From: Notolepis coatsorum
Lineage: Eukaryota > Chordata > Actinopteri > Aulopiformes > Paralepididae
Length of the DNA: 64,000 nt
Assembly: GCA_963971535.1 (NCBI GenBank)
Contig: OZ020585.1
Coordinates: 152,646,103-152,710,102, forward strand
Direction: 5' to 3'
Shown: in pieces, positions 11,347-24,398 of the stretch
Numbering within the stretch: the first letter of the stretch is position 1
How the letters are laid out: every line of letters starts with the position of its first letter
Position numbers and translations under genes: made by a program
The notes under the pieces: generated by a model
Told to the model about the DNA's origin: nothing
The model's database searches: none
What the model saw: only the letters and a program-made list of their open reading frames with translations

Positions 11347-11879
11347 GCATGGAACAATAAAGACTACGTTTGAATCCCCACAGGAGGCAGAGCAGTATAT
11401 CGATGGGATAGCTACTACTCTGTCTACCTAACCATCATCACGGCTTATCCCTTCCTTTTCCCCATTTTTTTATATATACTACCAGCGGGGGGAAAATAGT
11501 AAATAAATAAGAATAAAAATAAATAAATTGTTCTCATTAATATAGACTATGCTTGATTTTCTTCTCTTTAAATACAGCTCTAGGACCATAGCCTAAATTA
11601 AGGCTGACTGAAGATAGCCTATTCTCTTTTAAATTATTATTATAATACTTCTATTATTATTATTATTATTATTATACAAGCTTAATTTTCGTTATCAAAG
11701 CATTCCCTCGAACGGATGGGTATGTCATTTATGTATGTATTGTATGTATATATGTGTATGTGTATGTATATATATAATTATTTCTTTTACTCCCAGACTA
11801 ACTTTATTTAATCTGAATTGCCTATAGCTACATAAGAGCGACTAGTATTATTTGATTGGAGTTTGAGCTGAAGCCTAAA
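11347..11879. other. Junction between DIRS fossil and LINE, AT-rich
   Basis: Contains (ATT)n near 11640-11675 and a GTATGTAT-rich patch at about 11715-11775. It may include the 5' untranslated part of the LINE that follows and the 5' end of the DIRS fossil. No coding feature is seen. Confidence 0.5.
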
Positions 11880-14800
11880 CTATATGTTTAGTGCCACCAC
11901 CATTGCCCAGCAGCCTCACAAAGGTAATGCTTTTTTTTATTTTCTATTCCTGCTTCGTTTGGGGAAGCGGGAGGATGGGGATGTATGGGATGTGTTTATG
12001 TGTGTTATTGTGCTCTTTTACATTGTTCATGATGTCCTAGTTCACGCTATAAAGTCCGATTATGACGACTCCTAATATCAACCCTATACGGGATGGCAAT
12101 ATTACTTTAGCCAGCTGGAATGTCCAAGCGTTAAATACTCCCGTTAAACGATCGAAAGTTTTCTCTCACTTGAAATCGCTGTCTGCTGACATTATGTTTC
12201 TCCAAGTAACTCATATTAAACACTGTGACGCGCACAAGCTGAGGTGCGGTTGGGTGGGCCAGGTCTATCAATCCACTTTTTCATCAAAGACGCGAGGGGT
12301 GGCTATACTAATGCACAAAAATATCCCATTCCAACATATATCTACCATAGCCGATCCCAACGGCCGCTATTTGATTGTCACGGGCAATATGTTATCATTT
12401 CATGTTACCCTCTTAAATTTATACGCCCCAAACTTTGACGACCCTGGTTTTTTTCGAAGTGTTTTAACCTATTACCTGACTTGTCAACTACACATCTAAT
12501 AGTGGGTGGAGATTTTAATTGCATTCTGGACCCATTTATGGACAGGCACTCTTCTCGCCCAGCCACTCCTCTTAACTCCACTACAGTATTAAACAACTTG
12601 TTTAAATCACTGAATCTAGTAGACATCTGGAGACTACAGCACTCCACAGACAGAGATTTCTCCTTTTTTTCACAAGTACATAAATCATATACAAGGATAG
12701 ACTATTTCATAACGGATTCCAAATTAACATCCAATATTATCTCCTCCAAATATCACAATATTTTAATCTCAGACCACTGCCCAGTTACAGTGTCGATTGA
12801 TTTTGGAGTGAGAAAATCACAGTATACCTGGCGTTTCAATCCGACTCTGCTTAATGATGTTCAGTTCTGTCAACGATTTTCTACCATTGTCAAAGAATAT
12901 ATCTGTTTAAATGACACTAAAGATGTATCTGACTCAGTCCTATGGGAGGCATTTAAAGCTTTTATACGTGGACATGTAATATCAGAGTCTGCAATAAAAA
13001 TAAATAGCAGAAAAAGATTATTAGAAATTGAAATGTTGCTCCCTGTTCTTGAGAAGACATATAGAGATGCTCCATCCTCTCCTGCGTTAAGTAATATTAT
13101 GAAACTCAAGTATGAATACAACACTATCCTTTCTAGTCAAATAAGTGTAATGTTATTAAAATTAAAGCACAAACAATTTGAGTTAGCAGATAAACCAAGC
13201 TCATTATTGGCACGTCAGCTGAGAGGTACCCAGGCCAAAAGAGCTATTCATAAGATAAAATCAAGCTCTGGGTCCCTCATTACCAGCCCAGAGGAAATTA
13301 ACAAATGTTTTAAGAACTTTTATGGGAAGCTCTACACCTCACAGAGCACTGCCAGCCAATCATACATTAGCTGTTTCCTTCGCTCTCTACTACTCCCAAA
13401 ACTGAGCGAAAACGCACGTAATACACTGAATGCAGAAATATCATTGCAGGAAGTGTTTACACCAATCAAAGGCTTCCCTAATGGTAAAGCTGCCGGCCCT
13501 GATGGTTTTTCTATAGAATTCTATAAAGAATATGTTGCAGATGTTGCTCCCTTAATGTTGCGGATGTTTAAACATTCCATACAAACTGAATGCCTACCTG
13601 ATTCTCTCTACACAGCTAATATATCTTACATTTTGAAAAAAGGTAAAGAGGAAACTGATCCCTCCTCGTACCGCCCTATTGCCCTCCTTGGAAACGACTT
13701 AAAGGTGTTCACCAAAACAGGCTCAATAAATGTATAATGGCCATAATTCATCCTGATCAAACCGGCTTCATTCCCGGGAGGTTTTCTTTTTTCAATGTTC
13801 GGTGACTACTGAACATCACATATGGCAAATATAAAAAAGATATAAACACAGCTATCCTGGCCCTTGAGGCACAAAAAGCTTTCAACCAAGTTGAGTGGAA
13901 CTATATTCAGTCCGTGATAGAAGAGTTTGGTTTGGGCAGGGACTTTGCTTTGTGGTTTGCAATGCTATACTCTCACCCCACTGCATCAGTCCTGACCTGC
14001 AATAAATCACCACCCTTTGCCCTTCACCGTAGTACACGCCAAGGCTGCCCATTATCTCCTTTACTCTTTGCCATTGCAATCGAACCCCTCGCCATTAGCA
14101 TTAGAAACCACCCTTCCATTACACCTGTGAAACTAGGTGGAATTGAGCACCACATTTCTTTATACGCAGACAATGTGATTGTTTACCTGTCACACCCAGA
14201 AGAATCTCTAGCGCCTTTATTAGACCTCGTTTGGCATACACTATAAACTGGAAAAAGAGTGAATTTATGCCACTTACTGATGGCCTGAATTCAGGATAAA
14301 ATTGACTATCTTGGAGTTGTTATTCCTAGGAATCACAAACTCCTGTATAAATTAAACTATGAACCAATGTTAGAGAAATTGAAATGTAATGTAGAGAAAT
14401 GGAGAATTCTCCCATTGTCTATGATAGGCTGTATTAATGCAATAAAAATTGTCACTCTACCCAGATTTCTATATCTGTTCCAGAACCTGCCAATTCTTTT
14501 AACAAAAGCATTTTTTAAGTCCCTTGACACTCTTATTATGCCTTTCATTTGGGGATACAAAACACACCGTATTTCCAAAAATCACATGTGCAAGCCTACC
14601 AATATGGGAGGCCTTGCCTTACCCATGTTTCAACACTACTACTGGGCAGCCAATGCAAGCGCTCTGGTCTACTGGCAGGACTCATACCCTGGTGAGACCA
14701 CCCCTGCATGGCTGGCCATAGAACAGAATGCTAATATCTCTCTTGCAGCACTTCTCTTTGCAACAAAAAGATCCCTTGGGGCCGCTATAAGAGACAACTT

Positions 14801-15507
14801 TATGATAAAGAACTCGTTGAAAATATGGTACCAGATCAGAAAAGTCTTTAAATTACCAGAGACGTCGGTCTGTACGCCCATCTGTCATAACCATGCTTTC
14901 CCCCCTTCACAATCAGACCACATTTTTTTCAAATGGTAGGAAAAAGGAATAGTCTCTATAGAAAACCTTTACATAGATGGTAATTTTGCTTCATTTTCCC
15001 AACTCCAGCATAAATATGAGCTCCCCCCCACTAATTTCTTTCGATATCTACAAATTAGGAACTATGTTCGTTTAAATATTCCAAATTTTGAAACTTATAC
15101 ACCAATTGCTGTGATATACTCCCTTATGACTACAGAGCCCAATACCAAAGGCCTGATATCCAAGTTTGTAGACTCATTTACAGAACACTATATTCCATCA
15201 GGGGTTCTCAACCTTTCTGCTGCCAAGGCACCCCTGTGTCCAATAAAATATTCAGGGCACCCCTACATACGATAAAGACTTTTCCGGTCCTGTCTTTTTT
15301 GCTACAATGATGACAAAAGTGCTTGCTTTCAAAATAACGTTTATTTAACCCATTGAAACCGGGAAACACATTTGTGTGTATATGCAGGCTATATAATGCA
15401 TTATTAGCAGGCGTTTCAGGTCTAAATGTATAAATAAATATAGCAATAGTGTGACAATTTCTCAAACAGAAAATCATGTATTTTTTTTTAAATACAGAAA
15501 AGGATCA

Positions 15508-15614
15508 CACAACATGATAACAGTCTGGTTTAGCATGAGAACACAACATGATAACAGTCTGGTTTAGCATGAGAACACAACATGATAACAGTCTGGTTTA
15601 GCATGAGAACACAA
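15508..15614. repeat. 34-bp tandem repeat, three copies
   Basis: Three near-identical units containing ACACAACATGATAACAGTCT and GGTTTAGCATGAGA, inside the hAT-like element. Confidence 0.9.
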
Positions 15615-16298
15615 CATTGCAGCTGCACTGTTTGACTGGGGCAATCTCAGCGGTCGAATTGGTACTGGAAGGTACTGAATTGGTATTGGTAACTGTAACC
15701 TGTTTCGATGGACGAGTTAAAAACGTGTCTATTTTGTGTGAAAATTCAGCTTTGCGGTTCACGTTGGAAATATAGTAGTGGTTATAGTGAGGTGACGATT
15801 GATTATGACAGCATTTCCTTGATAACGGACATAGGACCTGTGATGTCACACGAATGCGACTGCTCTGGAAATGCGTTGGAAAATCTGTTGGTAAAAGTAA
15901 TGACGCCTGCCGCGGACGTTAAGTTGGTGAAGTTTCTATAATAACTTTACGAAAACGTGTGATCGATTTCTTTTTTAGTTCATGTTATTAGATTAGGCAA
16001 TTATTGTATACACATGAAGCACTAGATAGACTATTTGTTTAGTTAAATAGTTGCAGGGCTGTACGTTACCTTTTTTTGCACATAGCACTGGTGCTACAGA
16101 GGTTGATAGTTTTGTAGCACAGGCTAAAATCTTGTAGCACAAGTATAAAACGTGTTATATTTGTAACAGTCACAAATGTGCCTATTGTATTTGTGTTATT
16201 TAGTTGCAGTGCCATGTTTGACAAGTTGACGTCACACAGCCAGACACGTTACGTGTAAGGAATTATGGGATTTGGTGTTGGGTGTATGGACTCTACTA

Positions 16299-16480
16299 GG
16301 GGTGGGAATCACCAGTTTTATCACGATACGATATAGATTATTTGGACAACGATACGATATTTGCCGATATCTGCCACGATACGATACAATGCAGGTGCTT
16401 GCAATCGATATGAGATGATATCATAAGCCCATTTAACACAATCAGTAACATTTAGATCAACTCAAAAGGTACCAAATATA
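16299..16480. mobile_element. Nested hAT-like end fragment
   Basis: Starts TAGGGGTGGGAATCACCAG and continues with ATCACGATACGATATAGAT and ACGATACGATATTTGCCGAT, a pattern typical of non-autonomous hAT elements in fish. No matching opposite end was found before 17396. Confidence 0.45.
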
Positions 16481-18420
16481 ATTTGGAATATTTTTTTTTA
16501 GCTCTTCTAGACATTTAAATGAAAAACTATTTATTGTTTTTAATACAAATAGACCTCCTGTTCACTATAAAGTGCCACGTTTTGATATATTGAGCTTTAA
16601 ACCTTAAGTACATTTTTTGGAACACGCAACCTAAAACTCCTTCCTCTCCCAAACCGTTCCTGCAATTGTTTTATGTTGCATGATGATCATGCATACATTT
16701 ATTATGTATTAAATTTTTTATGTTTAAATATCAACATCATCTGTCTGTCCACCCTCAGTACATTTACTATCAATATAATATACTCGTCTGACTTCATCAT
16801 ATCTTTTCAAACGCACACACACACACAGAGGGAGAATGCCCCCCCCCCCTCCTTCCCAGTTCTCCTTCCCAGTCCCCACCCTGCTGTTATCTGTCGCTCT
16901 GAACAGGGCTTTAGCTTGTTGTTAGCTTATGCTAACGGGACGTTAATTCCGGTCTTAAACACGACGTGGTCATAAAGGAATGGCAAGGATTGCAAACTAT
17001 GTTATATGCATTTGACCCATTTGGAATAAAACAGCAGGGATTTGTTTTGGGTCGCGAAAACACTATCCTTGCTCTGTTGCAATGTCCGCGTTCCAGACGC
17101 TACAGCTACTTCACGCTACTGCTGTGTGGAGATGCATCCTATTGGCTGTGTGCTGTAGAGCGGATATGAGTCACGACACCACGGATTTTCAAAATAAGAG
17201 TATCATAATGAACTGAACGTTGCTAGCTGTCGGAGCCTAGTTATTATAGCTGGAGCTGCGCTTGGGCAGCAAGGAGACCCGCTACAGGATTTTCAAAATA
17301 AGAATAAGACAAAGAACATTCCCAGGCATCTCGCGGCACCCCTGGCAGCTCTCCGCGGCACCCCTGTGTGCCGCGGAACCTCTGTTGAGAACCGCTGATC
17401 TACACAATGCTTGAGGAGGTCCTGGGAGAGAGATATCCAGGTGGATATTCCAATAGACACCTGGGATGAGGGCCTCCGTAGTATCCACTCTTGTTCTATT
17501 AATTCCAGACATCAGTTAATTCAATTTAAGGTGATGCATAGACTTCATTATTCTTGTACAAGATTACACTCAATATACCCCTCAGTCTCACCACTCTGTA
17601 CCAGATGTAAATCTGCTGAGGGCTCACTGGGTCACCTCTTCTGGTTTTGCCCGAAGCTCCATAGGTTCTGGAGTGAGGTGTTCCAATGCTACTCAAATCT
17701 ACACCCATGACTTTCCCCCAGACCCAATAGTGACCTATGGCTGGTCACATAATATGACAACACTCAATTACTCTGAGATACAGACTATACAGTATGGCAT
17801 GGTAATTGCAAAGAAATGCATTTTAATGCTGTGGAACAAAGAAACAGTAACACTTTTTCAAACCTGGTTGACAGAACTCATTAATATGCTACACATGGAG
17901 AGAATACGCTATGAGAACGCAGGGCAACCCAGCAAATTTAAAGACATTTGGCAACCTTTTCTTGACTATCTCTCTTAAAACTAACAAACGACTACATATA
18001 CTGTAGATATCTAAAACAATGTGAACTTATAGAGCACTATTTAAATTTTTCTGTGTTTTGTTTTTGCTATGTGATTGTTGTGTGATGTTTCTTCCCTCGG
18101 CTCATTCCTCTATAGGCATCAACTAAAGGGACTCTTGATGACCTGATGGTATTTTGTACAAAGACTATAACTGGACTATGTGGACTGAATGTCTATTATA
18201 TATATATATTCTCAATATCTGATTTGATATGTCTATGTCTAACACTGGTAAGAGACACGAAGGAGTGACTGGTTGTCTTGTTTTTTTTATTTTTTTATTT
18301 ATTGTTTTTGGGAGGGGGGAGGGTATATATTTTTAAATTTTTGTCGCTGTGATGTCTTGATTTTGTCTGTCCTGTCTGCTTTGTTTGTATCTGTTAAAAC
18401 ACTGAATACAAATAATATCA

Positions 18421-19265
18421 AGAAGACACATGCCAGTACCAATGCCTGCTAGCGCAGGTCCTACCTGGGCGCGACGTGGCTCGACTGCCAACCGTCGCGA
18501 GAAAGTCCCTCGGCCCGCTGTCACGCGACGAGGAAAAAACAGGACAGGACCGCCGCGCTGTTAGGACGTGCCGAGAAGGTTCCGGGGGCTGGCGAACTTC
18601 TGGCGAATTCCCAACATTGTGTAATTTCTCCTTACGCTTCATAACAATCTCCAGTTCAAGAAGTGCATCTGAGCTGCTTCCGCGTTGGAAACGAATGAGG
18701 AAGGGTGAGGCGTGACCACTTCCGGCGTAATATAGAGGATGCATGGGAGTGGAGTGATCACGTGCAAGTGGGTGCATTTGTTTTGTTTCCCAGAGCACAC
18801 TAGGTGCTGGAGATAATGATATATCTCAGTAGGCAGAGCGAGACGCGAAGCCAGATGATATATAACCATGCAGGTCCAAAGGGTCCTGGGACTAAAAACA
18901 ACCGACATCATCCCTCCATGTATTTTAGCCATAATACACTATGTCAGTTAATTTCAATGGATATGAAAACAACTTTTTCATGTTGGTTTGTATGTATTTT
19001 TCCAGCTAAAAGGAAGCTTACAGTATGTTAAATGGAAAATCCATCCAAAAATAGAATTCACACATGCTTTTTTTTCTATACTGTACAGCTTTGTTTCAAT
19101 CTATGAACATGAACATGTCTCTCTTTCAGTCATCAAGAGACAAACCCTGGAGCTGCTCCATAGACGGTCAATAGTGGAACAACTCCTATGACACTGACAG
19201 TACCCATGGTGATTTTACTGGGATATTATGGGTACATTGTCTGGTTCAAAGATGTAAGCCCTACA
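18421..19265. other. Unassigned spacer with a GC-rich start
   Basis: 18440-18720 is CpG-rich (for example CGACGTGGCTCGACTGCC) and could be a remnant of an element or a CpG island, but I see no exon. The rest is AT-rich without recognisable features. Confidence 0.4.
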
Positions 19266-19455
19266 TTTAACCCTTTCAATACCACACTACAGAAGTGTGG
19301 TTGTGAAAGGGTTAACCATTTGTCGTGTGGTAGTGAAAGGGTTAACATTCTGTATTGTCGCAGTGAAAGGGTTAACCCTTTGTCGTGTGGTAGTGAATGG
19401 GTTAACCTTCTGTATTGTTGCAGTGAAAGGGTTAACCCTTTGGTAGTGTGGTAGT
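19266..19455. repeat. AGGGTTAACC minisatellite starting with a hairpin
   Basis: Begins with an inverted pair: TTAACCCTTTCAATACCACA against GTGTGGTTGTGAAAGGGTTAA. About five degenerate units of roughly 31 bp follow, each carrying GTGAAAGGGTTAAC. It looks like a TTAA-type element end that expanded in tandem. Confidence 0.75.
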
Positions 19456-19569
19456 TAAAGGGATAGTTTGGAGTTTTTTTTTTTTCCACATTAAGTGGTA
19501 TTAAATATTCACAAGTAGTGGAATCCATTTCTAGCCATAAGCTGACATTAGCTTGTCGAGTCGGTGGAG

Positions 19570-20790
19570 AGTTCTGGTTGTTTCAAGTTTCTTTATTAGT
19601 TGTCATACAGAAGTACAGAATACTTTTATATAAAATGCTTCTTTCTGTTACGCTCCAGAGACTGTGCTAGACAAAAAAGATAAGTATAAAATAAAATAAG
19701 TATAGCAAGTAAAAAATAGAAGTCACGTACGTAGACACAAGTGTTCAGTATATACATATGTACAATGTTCAATGCAGAGTAGAAGTAACTGAGTTACCAT
19801 ACAATATACTATACAATATACTAATATACAATATACTATATAATGCAAAGCAGAAATGGGATGAGGTATAATTTAGGTACAATTTACAGTAAGGTGTACT
19901 GAGGTATGGGTTGTAGTGCAAATTATTTGCCAATAAATATAAAGTGTGTTTAGGTGTTCTAAAGTGTGTAGAGTGGGTGCTGCAGTGAGTTGTTTGTTTA
20001 AAGTGAGTGTGTGCGTGTGGATGTGTGTGCTGTGAGTGCATTTGATGGTTGTTGCATAGTGTTATTGTTCGTTGAGCAACCTGATGGCCTGGGGATAGAA
20101 GCTTCTTCTGAGTCTTTCTGTGCTTGCCATGAGACTCCAGTATCGCTTGCCTGACCGCAGCAGTTCAAAGAGGCAGTTGTTTGGGTGGCTGGAGTCTTTG
20201 ATAATTCTCTTAGCCTTACCCATGCACCGCTTGTTGTAAATGTTCTGGAGAGTGGGAAGCCCCCCTCCAATTGTGCGCTCGGCTGAACGGGCCACTCTCT
20301 GTAGTCTGCTACGGTCTTGTGCAGTACTATTCCCAAACCAGGAGGTGATGCCCTCTATTGTACATGAGTAGAAGTTCAGGGAGTGTACAGGGAGTAGAGG
20401 AGGGGACTCAGAACACAGCCATGGGGGGCCCCTATGTTGAGAGTGATGGATGAGGAGGTGCAGTTACCTGCTCTCACCAACTGGGGTCTGCCCGTCAGGA
20501 AGTCCAAGACCCACTGGCAGAGGTCATAGTTCAAGCCCAGGTCCCTGAGTTTGGCTATGAGTTTGGAGGGGACTATGGTATTGAATGCTGAGCTGTAGTC
20601 GATGAACAGCCTTCTCACATAGTTCCCCTGCCTCTTGTCCAGGTGTGATGCTGCTGTGTGCAGCACATGGGCTATGGCATCCTCCGTGGACCTGTTGGGG
20701 CGATATGCAAATTGCAGGGGGTCCAGGTTGATGGGGAGGGAGGAGCAGATTGGTCAGACTGAGCCGCTTGAGACGGGCAGAATAAAACAC
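19570..20790 (-). mobile_element. CR1/L2/Rex1-type LINE, 5'-truncated, internally deleted
   Basis: Minus-strand non-LTR retrotransposon. At about 20666-20376 the reverse transcriptase shows [17 protein letters not shown] and [17 protein letters not shown]. At about 20340-20062 the C-terminal domain shows RIIKDSSHPNNCLFELL and RRSFYPQAIRLLNEQ. The stretch between them in related elements is missing, so the copy has an internal deletion near 20345-20375. The 3' untranslated tail reaches about 19570. Confidence 0.75.
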
Positions 20791-20979
20791 AGGTTTTAAC
20801 TATACAACAAAATACAACAGGCCTGTATTTCCAATGCTTGATTCTTCTCCTAGAGTGACGTGATATCTCTGAACTGCTTTGTGTCTTGAAAAAACGGCAG
20901 TGTATTACTACGCGTTACAACAGAGTTCTCGAAACACAGAATATTTGACTACGTTTTATGTCCCATTATGATTATCACA

Positions 20980-22415
20980 TTTCCTCCTCACACCAGACAC
21001 CACATGTCCTCACATCACATCACGTCCTCCTCACATCACATGTCCTCCTCACATCACATGTCCTCACATCACATCATGTCCTCCTCACATCACATGTCCT
21101 CACACCAGTGGCGGCTCGCCACCGGGGGCGCTAGGGCGCCGCCCCACCTGTTAAATCAGAGAAGAAGAAAAAAAAACTTTTTTGTTTTTTGTTTTATAGC
21201 CCTATAAATAATATAAACATGTTTAAAATGAATAATATTTACTCATTTTAAGTATGTTTGTGTTTCCAATGCACAATATAACGTTAATATATAAAATAAA
21301 AAATACTCGTTTTCCTGAACAGGAAGTGACTAACTTTTTTTTATTTTTTTTTATTTTTTTGTATTTCTCGGCCCGGGCTAGACGCAATAGCGCTCTGAGT
21401 GCGTGTCACTGTTTGATCGCTGTATCCGTCGCAGCCAATCAGTGCGTAGCGCGTTGTGCGTTGAAATATGACTATTATGTTGGAATCCGGGCGCGATTTG
21501 AAGCGGTCTAGGCTGCAGCGTCAAGAATTTCCGTAGCCGCATTTCACGGAGACGCTCTCTGATTGGCCGACGTCAGTTTTTTTTCCGTAGCAATATTTCG
21601 CGGAGACGATCTCTGATTGGCCGAATCCACTTTCTATGTTCCAATTCTAGCTTGGTGGTAGAGATAGTTGTGTTGTTGTGACTGGTGAGATGCAACTATT
21701 TGTCTTAGAGCGTGACTGCAAGTTCTTTCGACGGTTAAGCTTAGGCACTCTTTCAAAGTTGGTTAAGGTTAGAGTTTGTCTTAGAGCATGGCGATAGAAC
21801 GCCAGGTAGTTTGCAGTCTGTTCGATGCGGAAATGGACAAAGAAATTAAGTACTTGTGTTGTGTGGTGCTAACTGCTAACAGCTAACACTTGGCTAACAA
21901 GCTATATTATGGCGGATGCAGTCTGGACAGTGGACAGTGGTCTGGAATACATCAACAGTGGATTATACACTTTATCAAGCCCTCCTGCCCTGGACGTTTC
22001 GACTAAACAGTGAGTCTCTCTCTCTCTCTCTCGCTCTCTCTCTCTCTCGCTACACAGCTGTCTCCGAGAAATGCGGCTACGGAAATTATTGACTGTGCTT
22101 GCTGAGACGAGACGATAATAGGCTAGCGATTCAAAACGCGCTGCTGTGTTGTGAACTATAACATTAATTTAGCTGCTGCTGATGCATAATGAATGAATGG
22201 TGAGTTGTTTAAAATGACAACATACATGTGTTAATTATTTTATTGGATTGATCCGAGAGACAGAGAGAGATTGCTCCAGAGCATCTCAGAGCATTACATT
22301 TTCAACGCGACCTAACGTGAACCCCCGGCTGCGACCCACGAGGCTGCGATAGTACTAGCTGCTACTGCCTCACACCACATGTCCTCCACACATCACATGT
22401 CCTCCTCATAACACA
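20980..22415. repeat. CCTCACATCACATGT minisatellite, split by a hAT element
   Basis: The array of CCTCACATCACATGTCCTC units at 20980-21105 resumes at 22368-22415 after the inserted element at 21106-22367. Units vary slightly in length. Confidence 0.85.
21106..22367. mobile_element. 1.26-kb non-autonomous hAT element with 8-bp TSD
   Basis: The ends are CAGTGGCGGCT at the left and, on the other strand, CAGTAGCAGCT at the right. Perfect 8-bp target duplications CCTCACAC lie at 21098-21105 and 22368-22375, which is the hAT signature. Inside there is a repeated CTCTGATTGGCCGA segment near 21557 and 21613 and a (CT)n run at about 22014-22052. No transposase frame is recognised. Confidence 0.85.
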
Positions 22416-22429
22416 ATGATCCAATAGAC

Positions 22430-22935
22430 CTTTTTGTACCGCGACAATTTTGACGTGTCGTAGCAGGGTAAAACACAGGTGTAACTAATACCTAATACCC
22501 TAATGTCATTATACAGCACAAGTACAGTACAACCAAAATAAGTTTGGCATCTAACCAGAGTGCAAATGTAACAGTAAAGTGCAATAGTAATAGTCAACGT
22601 ACAGCTGATTAAACTGGATATAAAATAATATAAATTAGTAATAGTGCTAATCAGATGTATGTACAGAGTTGTAGTATTAATATGTACAGTGATAGAGGTA
22701 TAAAGACACTATGATAGTTGTACTGGCCAGCAGCGTAACTAGTAAGAGTGCTAGAGTAGGTAGGGGATATGTACAGATATAGATCTAAATATATGTAAAA
22801 AGGGAGGGAAAGAAACTGTTCCTGAATCTGCTTGACGGAGGTTCAGAGGTTCCTGTAGAGGAGGGATGAGAGGTGTCCTTGACAATGCTGTGTCCCTTCC
22901 GTTTGTGATTAATAGACTCAATTGCAGTGATGTAC
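22430..22935 (-). mobile_element. LINE 3' end, minus strand
   Basis: Contains TGTCATTATACAGCACAAGTACAGTACAA and, on the minus strand near 22930-22800, a C-terminal-like stretch (SIVKDTSHP, FRNSFFPSLF). The same untranslated tail is seen again at 54390-55440, so both belong to one LINE family. Confidence 0.6.
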
Positions 22936-23139
22936 CGGTGATGCGGAGGTAGGGATTTGGGATATTGATATCGGATATCGGCCCCGATATCACTAAATGG
23001 CAATGGCTGCCAACACAAAAGGCACATTACATGGAAAAAATTAAGATAAGCATGATATTCATATTTAAAATGTTTTTGAATGTTATATTTTGATTGTTTT
23101 TAGCAAGTAGACATCTAAGGAGCATTTTGAGAGAGTTAA
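22936..23139. other. Left flank of the Gypsy element, with ATATCGG words
   Basis: GATATCGGATATCGGCCCCG near 22970 looks like a fragment of a hAT-type fish repeat. The stretch ends in TTAA at 23136-23139, the left copy of the Gypsy target site. Confidence 0.5.
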
Positions 23140-24121
23140 TGTAGCAGAGTGAAGTTGTTATGCTAGAATCATGGACAGAAACTGTTATCTTTCATCTTAA
23201 ATAAGTAGGCCAAGACGGAAACACTCTTACTTTGAAGGAACAAAGTGGACCGAGCTCACTCTAGTGTTTTTGGAGGGGTGCCTTGGTTACTAGTTTATAT
23301 TAATTTCCTCATATTGAGTTATTGATTCTCCAAACGAAATCCCTTTTGGTCTTTTATAATGGGTTTAGAGAGGATAGGTCATCTTTCCAGTTGAGTAATT
23401 GTTGTATAGTAAATACTTTCAACCAATGTACAAAATGGTTTAGCCGGTTTGTCGACGAGAGACACGCCGGCGGAAGTGATCGCTCTCTTTGAGTTTGTCA
23501 TGAACGAGAGCAGAGGTACGACCTTTCGGTTATCTAATATCTGGTTTAATTGCTATGTATAACTTGTAAAATTGATTTATGTTTTGGTTTTGGTACTGAA
23601 ATACCCTGTTGTGTGATGACATTAATTCACCCTGTGTAAAACAGCCACAGTACCGTTGGGTGCTAACTAGTATTCTGTTTGGCAATCACAGGTGGACTAC
23701 ACGGTGATGATGGTAGCTCACGCCATGTTTTGTGTGTGCTGTGTTGGTTCAATAACAGGTATGAACCGTTGTTTTTGTATTTCGGTTTAATTAATGCTTA
23801 CACACTGTCTTTCATTTCATATTATTTCATATGTTTTTGCTGAAGTTGACTTGTACTGAGCTACATGTATTTAATAGTAGCTAACAATTGTTGTAACTGT
23901 GGATGGCGCGCTGTTTTGAATGTGCGCGCGCTCTCTTTGAGTTTGTCATGAACGAGAGCAGAGGTGGACTACACGGTGATGATGGTAGCTCACGCCATGT
24001 TTTGTGTGCTGTGTTGGTTCAATAACAGGAGATCACCAATAAAACAACCATCAATTGAGTACCGTTGTCGGAGTCTACTTCCACCTCACACCAGACACAA
24101 CGCAGATTGGATCACGCTACA
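23140..24121 (+). repeat. 5' LTR of the Gypsy element
   Basis: 982 bp, TG...CA ends. It contains an internal duplication. Segment A (23481-23515) and segment B (23692-23758) are separated by a GT...AG interval (23516-23691). A and B then recur directly joined at 23929-24028. Confidence 0.92.
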
Positions 24122-24398
24122 AACTGGTGCCGAGACAACCCGGATCAACTGGTCAGCGGAAGCCGACCACCGGTGTTGCTGGAGAGACGTGGAGGCTTCA
24201 TGTGCGGCCTAGACGCGTGGATGCTGCCGGCGCGGCCTGGTCACGGGGACGCTGCATTCGCCGTCTGTTCCTGAGGTCTGTTTCTGAGGAGGCTGGAGAG
24301 CACTGAATCCTTTGAAAAAGATACGGTCTCCAATCAAGTTTATTGATTTTGAGTGTGTTACCTAAAACACGCTGTGAGTATAACGGTAAAAGTACCAT

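Larger units (their letters stand above)
15202..17396. mobile_element. hAT-like element inserted in the LINE
   Basis: The ends form inverted repeats: CAGGGGTTCTCAACCTTTCT at the left and, on the other strand, CAGCGGTTCTCAACAGAGGT at the right, followed on both sides by GCACCCCTGTGT-type sequence. It cuts the LINE reading frame, which resumes directly after it. I cannot see an intact 8-bp target duplication. No transposase is recognisable, so it is non-autonomous or decayed. It contains a 34-bp tandem repeat and another hAT-like end. Confidence 0.7.
12062..17978 (+). pseudogene. LINE ORF2 (endonuclease plus reverse transcriptase) pseudogene
   Basis: The reading frame is broken near 12480, again after 13737, and further into the C-terminal half, and it is interrupted by the element at 15202-17396. 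The endonuclease motif usually read Q-E-T-H is QVTH here, which loses the metal-binding Glu. The reverse-transcriptase F/Y-A-D-D box reads YADN near 14165. The copy therefore cannot be active. The part after the insertion (17411-17978) resumes the same protein with WERDIQVDIPIDTWDE. Confidence 0.8.
11880..18420 (+). mobile_element. L1/Tx1-like LINE, decayed and split by a hAT insertion
   Basis: Non-LTR retrotransposon on the plus strand. The apurinic endonuclease starts at 12062 (SWNVQALNTPVKRSK) and continues in another frame from 12481 (GGDFNCILDPF, SDHCPVTVSI). The reverse transcriptase follows with GKAAGPDGFSIEFYKE, YRPIALLGND, DQTGFIPGR and QGCPLSPLLFA. The C-terminal CTRCKSAEGSLGHLFWFCP knuckle is at about 17600-17660. 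The 3' end near 18410 is CACTGAATACAAATAAT. The 5' limit is uncertain. Confidence 0.8.
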
